Source: JAMLHH01 sp964653095
GTDB taxonomy: Bacteria > Bacteroidota > Bacteroidia > Chitinophagales > JADIYW01
Direction of reading: 5' to 3'
NCBI GenBank assembly: GCA_964653095.1
Contig: CAZZEH010000015.1
Span: 15,379 to 79,378, forward strand
Length of the DNA stretch: 64,000 bases
Shown one piece after another: positions 16,016 to 24,302 of the stretch. The position numbers were made by a program, and so were the translations under genes. Position 1 is the first letter of the stretch. Each line of letters begins with the position of its first letter. The notes beneath the pieces were generated by a model. It made no database searches and had not been told where the DNA came from. It saw only the letters and a program-made list of their open reading frames with translations.

Positions 16016-17035
16016 ATGTCCTATGAAGTATTAAAATATCCATCTCCTTTTCCGCTTGACAGTGGTGCTGTATTACCTTCTGTTGAGATAGCCTATCACA
16101 CTTTTGGAGAACTCAATAAAGATAAAAGTAATGTGGTGTGGATTTGCCACGCATTTAGTGCAAACAGCAATCCGGTAGAGTGGTGGCCGGGAATGGTGGG
16201 AGAGGGTAAATTATTCGACCCTGCCAAGTATTTTATTGTCTGTGCCAATATGCTGGGATCCTGTTACGGTTCTACCGGTCCGTTGAGTATTAATCCCGCG
16301 ACCGGCAAGCCTTATTATGGAGATTTTCCTGTCATTACGGTCAGGGACATGGTGCGGAGTCTGATTATCCTGAGAAAACATTTGGAGATTGATAAGATTT
16401 GGTTCTCTTTGGGCTTTTCAATGGGTGGTCAGCAGATGTTGGAATGGCTGATACAAGAACCTGAAGCTTTTGAGTATTCACTCTTGGGAGCTACCAATTT
16501 TCAGCACTCGCCTTGGGGAATTGCGTTTAATGAAAGCCAGCGAATGGCAATTGAGGCAGATCAGACGTTTGGAGAAAAACGTCCGGATGCAGGAGCTAAA
16601 GGTATGGGTGTTGCCCGGAGCATCGGACTGATTTCCTATCGGAATTATCAGGCATATAACCAGACACAACAGGATGATACGGATGAACTTTTGACTGATT
16701 TCAGAGCTTGCAGCTATCAGAGATATCAGGCCGATAAACTCATCAAACGGTTCAATGCCTATTCCTATTACAGATTGTCTCAGGCTATGGACAATCACAA
16801 TATCAAACGGGGGCGGTCAGGCAAACCGGAAGATATTTTGGCAGTAGTTCGGGCAAAAGTCATGGTGTTGGGTATCGATTCGGATAACTTATTCCCTTTG
16901 GAGGAACAGAGAGCTTTGGCAAAATCCATTCCTCACAGTAAGTTTATCACGATCAGCTCCGATTTCGGACATGACGGTTTCCTGATAGAATTTGAGAAAA
17001 TAGGACACCTGCTGAAAGATTTTCTTAATATTTAA
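16016..17035 (+). CDS. metX: Homoserine O-acetyltransferase
   Basis: Acetylates homoserine with acetyl-CoA to give the MetY substrate. An alpha/beta hydrolase-fold enzyme, 339 residues from the ATG at 16016 (a TTG three codons earlier is less likely). Seen: the nucleophile elbow FSMGGQQMLEW, the WWPGMVGEGKLFDP and NMLGSCYGSTGP signatures of the MetX family, and the catalytic His in SSDFGHDGFLIEF. It forms a two-gene unit with metY. Some MetX-like sequences are succinyltransferases; the acetyl form is favoured by the MetY partner. Confidence 0.95.
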   Translation: MSYEVLKYPSPFPLDSGAVLPSVEIAYHTFGELNKDKSNVVWICHAFSANSNPVEWWPGMVGEGKLFDPAKYFIVCANMLGSCYGSTGPLSINPATGKPYYGDFPVITVRDMVRSLIILRKHLEIDKIWFSLGFSMGGQQMLEWLIQEPEAFEYSLLGATNFQHSPWGIAFNESQRMAIEADQTFGEKRPDAGAKGMGVARSIGLISYRNYQAYNQTQQDDTDELLTDFRACSYQRYQADKLIKRFNAYSYYRLSQAMDNHNIKRGRSGKPEDILAVVRAKVMVLGIDSDNLFPLEEQRALAKSIPHSKFITISSDFGHDGFLIEFEKIGHLLKDFLNI

Positions 17036-17691
17036 TTTTTAACAGCGTCTCCGGCTTTCAGCCTTCCTTAATAATACGAGCATCGTCATTTCGATTCGTC
17101 GCAATGCGAAGAGAAATCTGACTCAGAGAACAACGCCACAACAAGCGGTAATTGAGGCGCATTGAGGATGCCCGAAGTACACGAAGCCACAAACTGCTCC
17201 GCCTTCGAGTCCGCTATCGCTCCCTCAGGCATCGCTTCATTACGTGGTGGCTGTGGGCGAAGCACTCGAAGCTTGGTGGTTGAGCGGAGACGAAACCACG
17301 AACCGCTCTGCCTTCGAGTACGCTCCGCTCCCTCAGGCATCGCTATCACTGGCAGCTGAGCGATGTCTTGAGCTTGTCGAAAGAGGCTGCGACGAAAGGA
17401 GCAGCTCTCGAAGCTACCCGACCTGCACCTGACCATTCATCAGCATAGGTAGCAGCCAGTCACGAAGTGCAGCGAGTTCTTGGTTTTGCTTATAAAGCAA
17501 ATTTATCTTTTTAAATAGTGGGTGGATTTTTTCATCAAGCTTCTCAGTTAAAACATTGGAGTGAGGTAAAACGATTTTGAGAATTTTAGAGTGTATTTCA
17601 TCCTATTCCTGCCTCTCTGAAAAGGAAAGGGTAAACCCATGTTAGGACGAGACAATAATTTTTCAACCAAATTTCTATGTACATAAATCTT
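17036..17691. repeat. Gene-free, repeat-rich stretch
   Basis: About 650 bases without a convincing gene. The part 17086-17450 is markedly richer in G+C than its surroundings. It holds an imperfect direct repeat (17181-17236 and 17290-17344), each ending in CGCTCCCTCAGGCATCGCT. It also has an imperfect palindrome near 17096-17120 (ATTTCGATTCG against GCGAAGAGAAAT) and fragments such as GAGCTTGTCGAAAG typical of dispersed intergenic repeats in this phylum. Open frames here run through these repeats on both strands and look like artefacts. Confidence 0.6.
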
Positions 17692-18921
17692 CTAATCCTT
17701 TAATAAATCTCTAATCGGTTTAAATTTATCCGCTGGTAATCCGGCTTTCTCGAAAGTATTGAAATCATATATAACCATGTCCTCCCAACTGAAATTATTG
17801 TTCACATTCTGACCTTTATATTTTAGATATATCTCTTTTGCTTTTTCAGTATCACCATTCAGTAGATAAGCATGAGCTAGGTTACCTTTAATCAAAATCT
17901 CGGTATCGTCCATTTCTTCTCCTTTTTTTAGGTATTTAATTGCTTTTAAATATTGTTTTTGAAAAAGCAGGTAATAGCCCAAACTATTATAATCCAATGA
18001 GTTCGCATCTTCATTCACAATAATTTCCTCTATTAATTCTATAGCCTTTTTATAATCTCCACTTCCTGCGTATTCAACAGCGTCTTTTCGCATAGATTCT
18101 GATAGGTTTCTCATCTCACCGGTTTCACTCAGACATTCATTAATAAATAACAACATTACGTTGTTCAGCTGAGTTGCATTTAATGATTGAAATTCAGTAA
18201 GCGTGTAGTTTGTTTCCATTTTATCCATAAGACAATCACAATAATCATTTGGATTAGACAAATCCTTAATTTCGTCACTAACTATACAATCACTTTGAAA
18301 CTTTTCTTTTACTTCGTCATACCAGCCTTGGCTTTTTCTTCTATTAATCAAAGGCACAGCTTCAACTACTACCTTTACACTGCTGAACATATTTAGATTT
18401 TTGAAGCCTAACCAAAGATAATTTGGACTTCTTTTTAGACAGTTATCAGAAGATGTCAAAGAAAGGTTTTTCGCAAACTTAGAACCTGCATTGCTTTCGC
18501 TGTAGCAGCCGGTTTTATATATACTGTTCTTTATGAAATTATCCGCATCTCTTTGTGAGGTAAAAATGGTGTATTTTATTTCTCCGCTCCCAGTTACTTT
18601 AGACACCATTTTGCCCGCAAGTCCCAGCGCCTGAGTTTCGGCCATTGGTATTTTGCTCATGAGTGAGGATAGTTTATCTATCATGTTTTGATTTACATCT
18701 AATACTGTAATCCTATACATCACTTCTATTGTACCTTCAGGAAACGGACCTATCCTGTACCAAGTTTTCCCGCTGGAAGAAATTTTAATTTCCTGATAAA
18801 ACTCGTGCTGATAATCCCAGTAGTTTTCTGTGCTCTGTGCGACAGAATCCAAAGAAAATATTAGTATAAATATCAACGCAGATAAGAAGCGACTATAATG
18901 ATTTGAGATAAGAGTTGACAT
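17692..18921 (-). CDS. Exported TPR-containing protein of unknown function
   Basis: 409 residues. A hydrophobic N-terminal segment (FLSALIFILIFSLDSVAQS) fits a signal peptide cleaved near residue 30. The middle (about 35-225) has no family I recognise. The last 135 residues contain TPR-like helices (DAVEYAGSGDYKKAIELIEEI, LGYYLLFQKQYLKAIKYLKKG, LAHAYLLNGDTEKAKEIYLKY). It is probably periplasmic or outer-membrane associated and involved in protein contacts. Same strand as the T9SS protein 70 bp upstream; a shared transcript is possible. Confidence 0.75.
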   Translation of the reverse strand: MSTLISNHYSRFLSALIFILIFSLDSVAQSTENYWDYQHEFYQEIKISSSGKTWYRIGPFPEGTIEVMYRITVLDVNQNMIDKLSSLMSKIPMAETQALGLAGKMVSKVTGSGEIKYTIFTSQRDADNFIKNSIYKTGCYSESNAGSKFAKNLSLTSSDNCLKRSPNYLWLGFKNLNMFSSVKVVVEAVPLINRRKSQGWYDEVKEKFQSDCIVSDEIKDLSNPNDYCDCLMDKMETNYTLTEFQSLNATQLNNVMLLFINECLSETGEMRNLSESMRKDAVEYAGSGDYKKAIELIEEIIVNEDANSLDYNSLGYYLLFQKQYLKAIKYLKKGEEMDDTEILIKGNLAHAYLLNGDTEKAKEIYLKYKGQNVNNNFSWEDMVIYDFNTFEKAGLPADKFKPIRDLLKD

Positions 18922-18991
18922 AAGCCTTGATTTAATAATTTAAGTTTTTTTTACTCTCTGCAAATTATTAACTAACACCTGGCGTGAAATA

Positions 18992-19840
18992 CTAATCCAC
19001 GACAAATTTATTGCTCTGTCCATTTACTTCATATAAGTAAATTCCTTTGGGAAATGCAGAAACATCCAATTCGATTTTGTCAAAATCATAACCGATTTGT
19101 TTTTGCTCTATCAACTGACCATTGATACTGTAAATATTCATTATAGCAAAATCACCAGACTTTAAGAGATATGGTAAGAATATCGTATAGTTGGTAGGAT
19201 TAGGGTATGGTGGTGTACGGTACTCCGCCGATTGGTCTATTCTGCCGGATGGAATACCGGAACCCGGTACAGAGTATATTTCAGTCGTTGTTTTTGACTC
19301 TTTATTTTCATCATAAACAGATTTCGTTATCATATACCTTCTTTGGTTATTAACAACATGTATAAAATAGTAAGGGGAAATACTATATGCTGTACCAAAA
19401 TCCTTGATTACACCTCCATTTTCATCTTCCAGAATCAATCTTTGAGATTCATTATCATACGATGTATAGTCTTTTTTTCTAAGGCTTACTAAAAACTCAT
19501 ATTTATCGTCAGAATTGAAAAGCTTTCTGGTAGGATATGCTGAACTTAAGCTATAGCCTTCCGGAGCAGATAAATAATAGGTTTTATTACTTTGAAGAGT
19601 AAAATTTCCATTGTAAATCCTCACTGTATATGTATTATTTTCTGCATCAACTTCCGTAAAATGGTAAGTTCCAATCGGGTATGGATAAGATTCTGAAAAT
19701 ATATTTACCTCTCCATCAATAAGACCTGAAGTAAATCCAACATTATTTTCAAACGTATGTATCAAATTAATTTGGCCATAGGTTTTATGAGCGATTCCAA
19801 AAGTCATAATGGATAATAGAATAGTAAAAAGCTTTTTCAT
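18992..19840 (-). CDS. Secreted protein with type A T9SS C-terminal sorting domain
   Basis: 282 residues. N-terminal signal peptide (KKLFTILLSIMTFGIAHKTYGQ). The C-terminal about 75 residues form a type A sorting domain: YPNPTNYTIFLPYL, then MNIYSINGQLIEQKQI, and LDVSAFPKGIYLYEV ending in KFVVD. This is the export signal for the Bacteroidota type IX secretion system, after which the protein is usually anchored to or released from the cell surface. The middle is beta-rich with no recognised catalytic domain. Confidence 0.88.
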   Translation of the reverse strand: MKKLFTILLSIMTFGIAHKTYGQINLIHTFENNVGFTSGLIDGEVNIFSESYPYPIGTYHFTEVDAENNTYTVRIYNGNFTLQSNKTYYLSAPEGYSLSSAYPTRKLFNSDDKYEFLVSLRKKDYTSYDNESQRLILEDENGGVIKDFGTAYSISPYYFIHVVNNQRRYMITKSVYDENKESKTTTEIYSVPGSGIPSGRIDQSAEYRTPPYPNPTNYTIFLPYLLKSGDFAIMNIYSINGQLIEQKQIGYDFDKIELDVSAFPKGIYLYEVNGQSNKFVVD

Positions 19841-19870
19841 AATTTTATTTTTTTGTTGAGTAATTAAATC

Positions 19871-21034
19871 CTACCGATTTCCTTTTGCTCTATTGTGTGT
19901 CTTGCAGAGCATCTGGCAGTTAGAAATATTTGTCGCTCCGCCTTTGCTCCACGCGGCTACATGATCTGCATCCATATCCGAGAGTTTCCAAACTCTATTT
20001 TTATTAGCGTCGTGACCGATGGCACAGAGTGGACAGTTGGAAATATCCTTAGCTTCGGCTTCTATCGTTTGTGCTGCATAGACGGTACGCTTCGTTGCTT
20101 CGTCAAAGATTCGAATATCCAATAATTTGGTGTCAGCACTTCCGCCCAAGATGTATTCAAATACTCCACGCCTATTTTTGACATATGGGTCGGCATAGAG
20201 TTTTCTGACTTGTTCGGAAACTTCTTTGGGACTGTATGGCTGTTTTTTGTAGGTTTCGTAGAGCCGCCCCCATTCCAAGCCGCGCATTTCTTTTTCTACA
20301 TCGTTAAAAACTGCTGACACCCAATCTATAACACTGTTGAAATAGGTCTTAACTTCTGTGATATTGTCATCAAAACGGTGCTGGCTCATATAATCACCGA
20401 GATCGCCTTTGCTCACCCAGTCTAAAGCTCGTTCCCAAAAATCCTGGCGATTGGCACTGCCGCTGATATAGGCACTCCATTTCATAATATTGGAGTTTTG
20501 GCTATTGCTAAATTCTTCTTTGCCGCGTGTGACAAAAGGTCCTGAATAAACCGCGTTAAGCAGTTCCTGATTGTTGAGCGGCACACCTGCTATGTTGATG
20601 GTTCTAAACCACTCTTTGATTTCACTTTCTGTTCCTTCACATTCATAAATGAGCAGTTTGGTTTTCAATATTTTCTCCTGCTTGTCTTTGGCGATACCCC
20701 CAAAATACTGCTCCATTCCGTTTTCGTCTTTGACGGCAAATTTATTGGTCACATAACGCCCAAAACTGGTGATACGCTGCTGACCGTCCAACACTTCAAA
20801 ACGACCGTCGGAGACTTTGTTGAAATAAATCAGCCCCAAGGGATAACCTTTGAGGAGAGATTCTATGACGGCGACATCTTTTTTACCGTCGGCATAGATA
20901 TAATTGCGCTGATACTCCGGCTGTATAGTCAGCTTACCGGACAGACCGAAAAGTCCTTTCCCTTCGAGTTCGTTATATACAAATCCGTCACAGATATCTT
21001 CGACGGTAATGTCTGTTCTTAGCGTGGTTTTCAT
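19871..21034 (-). CDS. DUF262 (GmrSD-like) protein with C-terminal HNH nuclease
   Basis: 387 residues. The N-terminal DUF262/ParB-like region (about 15-130) has PEYQRNYIY and the NTP-site motif DGQQR (83-87). The C-terminal HNH finger (about 332-387) has CxxC at 334/337, the DADHV core (Asp357-His358), an LCKTHN segment (Cys377, His380, Asn381) and a KGN ending. Family members such as GmrSD and SspE use DUF262 for nucleotide-dependent sensing and cut modified or foreign DNA. The start overlaps the stop of the Bro-N gene by ATGA, so the two are co-translated. This is likely the effector of a three-gene restriction-like module. Confidence 0.88.
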   Translation of the reverse strand: MKTTLRTDITVEDICDGFVYNELEGKGLFGLSGKLTIQPEYQRNYIYADGKKDVAVIESLLKGYPLGLIYFNKVSDGRFEVLDGQQRITSFGRYVTNKFAVKDENGMEQYFGGIAKDKQEKILKTKLLIYECEGTESEIKEWFRTINIAGVPLNNQELLNAVYSGPFVTRGKEEFSNSQNSNIMKWSAYISGSANRQDFWERALDWVSKGDLGDYMSQHRFDDNITEVKTYFNSVIDWVSAVFNDVEKEMRGLEWGRLYETYKKQPYSPKEVSEQVRKLYADPYVKNRRGVFEYILGGSADTKLLDIRIFDEATKRTVYAAQTIEAEAKDISNCPLCAIGHDANKNRVWKLSDMDADHVAAWSKGGATNISNCQMLCKTHNRAKGNR

Positions 21035-21879
21035 TTCTTCCTGTCGATTTTTTTAGACTCTTTAGCTTCAATGGCAGTTTTGGCATTTAGAGGCGTAACA
21101 ATACTTTTGCCGGTTTTGGCTTCTATCTCTTTTCTGGCATTTCCGGCTACAGTACCTCCCTGTCTTGCTATCTCTTTATTTTCTGAAAAGTTTTCAGGTT
21201 TCTTTTCTTTGCTGATTTCTGTGGTGGTCGCTTCGGCAAGCATATTGAGCACCAGTTCCAAATTGGACATATTGTCCCGAAGGTTTTCTTTTTTCAGCTC
21301 TTTATATCCTTTATACTGTTTGACCGAAAATCCGCTCCATGCTTTTGTAATTTCATCAGTCAAAATGGCATATTCCACACCTTTTTTCACTCCTCTCCTG
21401 TCCCATTCATCGGTCAGCTCTTTTCTGACTTCGATACTTTTCAGGCGCTGATTGATCCACTCTTTACTGTACCCCTTTTTTAGGTAAGTTTCCATCATGC
21501 GGTCTATACCGATTTCGGGATCTTCAATTTCGTCTATCCTTTCCCGAGCCACCTTAGCCAACCAAAGTTTAAAAGGCTCTGCCTTCGGGGATGGCACGGA
21601 CTGTATCAATCTGAAAAGTTGCTCTGTATCAGCGACATCTGTATTTCTCATTTTTCCATCCCGAGCAGGCATTTTCAAACCGTGAAGATTTGTCACGGTT
21701 TGATTTCCTTCTTCTTTAAGACGTTGTTTCAGCTTACGCCAATAGGCTTGAGGATCAACGCTCTCTGTCAAAACGCCCATCACATCCACAATAGAAAAAT
21801 ACCATTTTTCCTGCTCCTCATCCCAATGCGTACGCACCTGCTTTTGCTCAAACAATCTGATGCTTTGTTCTTTTTTCAT
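21031..21879 (-). CDS. Bro-N domain protein, DinD-like
   Basis: 282 residues. Residues about 1-110 form a Bro-N domain (VRTHWDEEQEKWYFSIVDV, AYWRKLKQRLKEEGNQ), a DNA-binding fold common in phage antirepressors. The middle (about 120-215) is helical. The C-terminal part has the motif EIARQGGTVAGNARKEIEAK followed by TGKSIVTPLN, also found in DinD-like DNA-damage proteins. Encoded between an adenine methyltransferase (21 bp upstream) and a DUF262-HNH nuclease (4-bp overlap). It could be the specificity, regulatory or immunity component of that module; the sequence alone does not decide. Confidence 0.85.
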   Translation of the reverse strand: MKKEQSIRLFEQKQVRTHWDEEQEKWYFSIVDVMGVLTESVDPQAYWRKLKQRLKEEGNQTVTNLHGLKMPARDGKMRNTDVADTEQLFRLIQSVPSPKAEPFKLWLAKVARERIDEIEDPEIGIDRMMETYLKKGYSKEWINQRLKSIEVRKELTDEWDRRGVKKGVEYAILTDEITKAWSGFSVKQYKGYKELKKENLRDNMSNLELVLNMLAEATTTEISKEKKPENFSENKEIARQGGTVAGNARKEIEAKTGKSIVTPLNAKTAIEAKESKKIDRKK

Positions 21880-21900
21880 AAAGCTTTGGCTTTTTATTTT

Positions 21901-23013
21901 TTAAGAGAAATTTCTGTGTTTGATAAGAATACGGGCGTATATCATTTTGGGAACGCCATCTATTATTATAACTCCACGTCTATTCAAATCATTTGCATTC
22001 TTGTAATCTTTCTTAGTATAAATCTTAGTTTTAAACGATGTCTCCTCCCTATCTGTAATCCCGAGTATTTCAAACTGTTCGGGTGAATACTTATCTAAAA
22101 AACTAATCGGCACGCCCATTACTCCTTTAAAATCACTTGGGATAGTATCTGTATATGGAACTTCTATGGCATCGTAGTTATCGTATTTTTGATAATCTTT
22201 CCCTTTGAGTTTTTTGTTGTACTTGACATTATCTTCCATACTCATCAACTGCAAAGGCTGGTGACGTTTGCCGTGGTCGAGATTCGTGAACCAACATACA
22301 TTTCTGAATTTCACTAATCCTGTATCCTGATTAAAAACACCCTCTGCATATTCCTTAATAACAGGAGTAGAAAAGTATGCGTTCCCGGCATGAAATCCGT
22401 TACCCAACCACATTTTATCATCTTTAATGAGAGGAAAGACTTCTTTGTAGGTAATAGCATTCATATTGCCGATAATGACAAAATCTTTTTCAGTCTCAAC
22501 TATCCAAGCCAAAAACTCTCTGAACAACGAAAACGGAGGATTGGTGATGATGATATCAGCTTCATCTCTGAGCCGGATAATTTCTTCACTTCTGAAATCT
22601 CCGTCTCCGTCGAGATAGTCCCATTCCAAATCTTCTACATCTATTTTTCCGTCACCTGTAATATCTTCTGTGAGTGTGAATATCTTTCCGTTGAGCTGGG
22701 TTTTATTTTCATCAAAGCGCGGGTCTTCTGTTTCAAACAATGTCGGCTGATATCCGCCTTTGTAGTTTTTGCTGTCGGGCGCATAACTGGTACTAATCAG
22801 TTTTTTCAGACCGAAACGCTCAAAATTCTGAGCAAAGAACTTGGTAAAATTGCTCCACTCGGGATCATCACAAGGCAGCAGTATAGTTTTGCCCACGAAC
22901 ACATCGGGTTTGTAATCCAGATAAGCATTAATTTCTTTTTCTATATCTGCATACTGAGTATAAAACTCATCGTTTTTGGCATTTTTCGCTTCTGTCAGAT
23001 TGGTATTCCCCAT
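21901..23013 (-). CDS. Adenine-specific DNA methyltransferase, EcoRI type
   Basis: 370 residues. It matches the M.EcoRI family: ANAKNDEFYTQYADIEKEI near the start, ILLPCDDPEWSNFTKFFAQN (46-62), and the catalytic motif NPPF (158-161) in DIIITNPPFSLFREF. Such enzymes transfer a methyl group from S-adenosylmethionine to adenine N6. No EcoRI-like endonuclease is adjacent; instead Bro-N and DUF262-HNH genes follow on the same strand. The divergent ssrA gene lies 213 bp away, a frequent insertion neighbourhood for mobile defence genes. Confidence 0.92.
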   Translation of the reverse strand: MGNTNLTEAKNAKNDEFYTQYADIEKEINAYLDYKPDVFVGKTILLPCDDPEWSNFTKFFAQNFERFGLKKLISTSYAPDSKNYKGGYQPTLFETEDPRFDENKTQLNGKIFTLTEDITGDGKIDVEDLEWDYLDGDGDFRSEEIIRLRDEADIIITNPPFSLFREFLAWIVETEKDFVIIGNMNAITYKEVFPLIKDDKMWLGNGFHAGNAYFSTPVIKEYAEGVFNQDTGLVKFRNVCWFTNLDHGKRHQPLQLMSMEDNVKYNKKLKGKDYQKYDNYDAIEVPYTDTIPSDFKGVMGVPISFLDKYSPEQFEILGITDREETSFKTKIYTKKDYKNANDLNRRGVIIIDGVPKMIYARILIKHRNFS

Positions 23014-23189
23014 GTGTATTTGTGATTGTACGTTGCTTCAGATGTCATGACAAGATAAGAAGAATGATGCGGAAAATAAATTGGAGGGAGTTTCTTAAAA
23101 AGAAAAAAGTGATGAGGGAACTATGCAACGAATTTGAAAGTAAAACCTTAAGATTTAATAATTTAACACCAATCATCTGTTTTTAGCAT

Positions 23190-23197
23190 TATCTTTG
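23190..23197 (+). promoter_or_regulatory. ssrA promoter -7 element
   Basis: TATCTTTG matches the Bacteroidota -7 consensus exactly and lies 30 bp upstream of the mature tmRNA 5' end, leaving a short 5' leader to be processed. Confidence 0.6.
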
Positions 23198-23226
23198 CAC
23201 CTCACTTTAAAGTTCATTGAATTATC

Positions 23227-23590
23227 GGGGCTGACTGGAATTGACGGGAAGTCGGCAGATGTGTAAGCATGTCGGGCATAGTGCATTTGGCCCGTTACAA
23301 ATTAAAGCACGAACCTTTTTATATGGCGATAACAATTTCGCTCTTGCTGCCTAGCCCAGGGCCGGACAGCTTGTGTTCCTCTGTAGTTTTCCTTGTTGCT
23401 GCAGACTGAACATCAGACAAACGGGATCGTTTTGAAGGATTGGTCGCCTTTCAAAATTAAACTCAGACCTAAGTTTTAGACACAGGTAGGCAGAAACACC
23501 TGACTAATTCCGAAAATTAAGTTTCTTCTAAACATGTAGAAAGCCCATAGGCACCTTAGCCGGACGAGGGTTCGAATCCCTCCAGCTCCA
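23227..23590 (+). ncRNA. ssrA: Transfer-messenger RNA (tmRNA)
   Basis: The 5' end GGGGCTGA (23227-23234) pairs with the 3' acceptor strand CAGCTCC (23583-23589), as in tRNA-Ala-like tmRNA ends, and a T-arm loop GGTTCGAATCCC lies just before the 3' end. The tag frame reads GDNNFALAA then TAG (23325-23354), with resume codon GGC; it ends in ALAA as do most tags. The discriminator A is base 23590 and CCA is not encoded (the genome reads CTA), so CCA is added afterwards. Rescues stalled ribosomes by trans-translation with SmpB. Confidence 0.97.
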
Positions 23591-23810
23591 CTATAATTTT
23601 CATGAATATATTTTTTGGATTTCCTTTCCAAATATCCGTTTCGGAACATTTTCAGTATAAAGACTTTCTGTACAGCCTTGCCTGTATTCGCAGGGCTACT
23701 TGTCCCAATGATTTTGAGGAGCTCTACTGTAGATGGGGTTGGATTTCTCTATTTCGGATTTTTGGAAGACACAGTTTGATATTTTTCTTATTTACCGCTA
23801 CTTTTATTTT

Positions 23811-24161
23811 ATGACGACGATATACCATTATGCGAGATGCAGTAAAAGCAGAGGTGCTTTATGCATTTTGGAAGACCAGGGAGCGGATTTTACCATTCGC
23901 TATTACCTTGACAATCCTTTATCTCCGGAAGAAATTAAGGCGTTACAGAAGAAACTGGGAGTACCTTTAAAAGAAATGATCCGAACAGGTGAGCAGAAAT
24001 ACAGAGAATTATTTGGCTTAACCGAACCTGACGACAATCAGCTCATTCGCGCTTTGCAGGAATTTCCTGTTTTATTGCAGAGACCGATAGTAGAAAAAGA
24101 GGATTATGCCATTATCGCCCGCCCGCCGGGAAAGCTGTTTGATTTTTCACAGGAATCATAA
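23811..24161 (+). CDS. arsC: ArsC/Spx-family thioredoxin-fold protein (arsenate reductase-like)
   Basis: 116 residues from the ATG at 23811; the frame is open 78 bases further up but homology begins here. Seen: IYHYARCSKSRGAL, with the reactive Cys10 of the CxxxR motif, VPLKEMIRTGEQKYRELF in the middle, and the C-terminal RPIVEKEDYAIIARPPGKL, the anion-binding Arg region. The family includes glutaredoxin-linked arsenate reductases and regulators. No arsenic genes are nearby, so the role may be other than arsenate. It follows ssrA by 220 bp; I see no gene in that gap. Confidence 0.88.
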   Translation: MTTIYHYARCSKSRGALCILEDQGADFTIRYYLDNPLSPEEIKALQKKLGVPLKEMIRTGEQKYRELFGLTEPDDNQLIRALQEFPVLLQRPIVEKEDYAIIARPPGKLFDFSQES

Positions 24162-24302
24162 AATTCTTTTGGAAACTATTACCTCAGCATTAAGTTTTTT
24201 CAATATTCCTACAGAGTCGAAGAATTTCACTTTCATTCTTTGGAATAACGTATATATAGGTTATTTTCGCACAAAATTTAAAACCTTAAATATTTAAGCA
24301 TA

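Noticed and set aside
17086..17436. Open frames on both strands of the repeat island
   Set aside because: They follow the repeats, have unusual composition, and match no family.
21901..23013. Complete EcoRI-like restriction-modification pair
   Set aside because: The methyltransferase family fits, but no EcoRI-type endonuclease gene is next to it.
23570..23590. T-arm and 3' end that look like a tRNA
   Set aside because: They are the tRNA-like part of tmRNA; no separate tRNA cloverleaf is present.
23602..23814. 70-residue frame between ssrA and the ArsC-like gene
   Set aside because: No recognisable features; overlaps the next gene's start; looks like chance.
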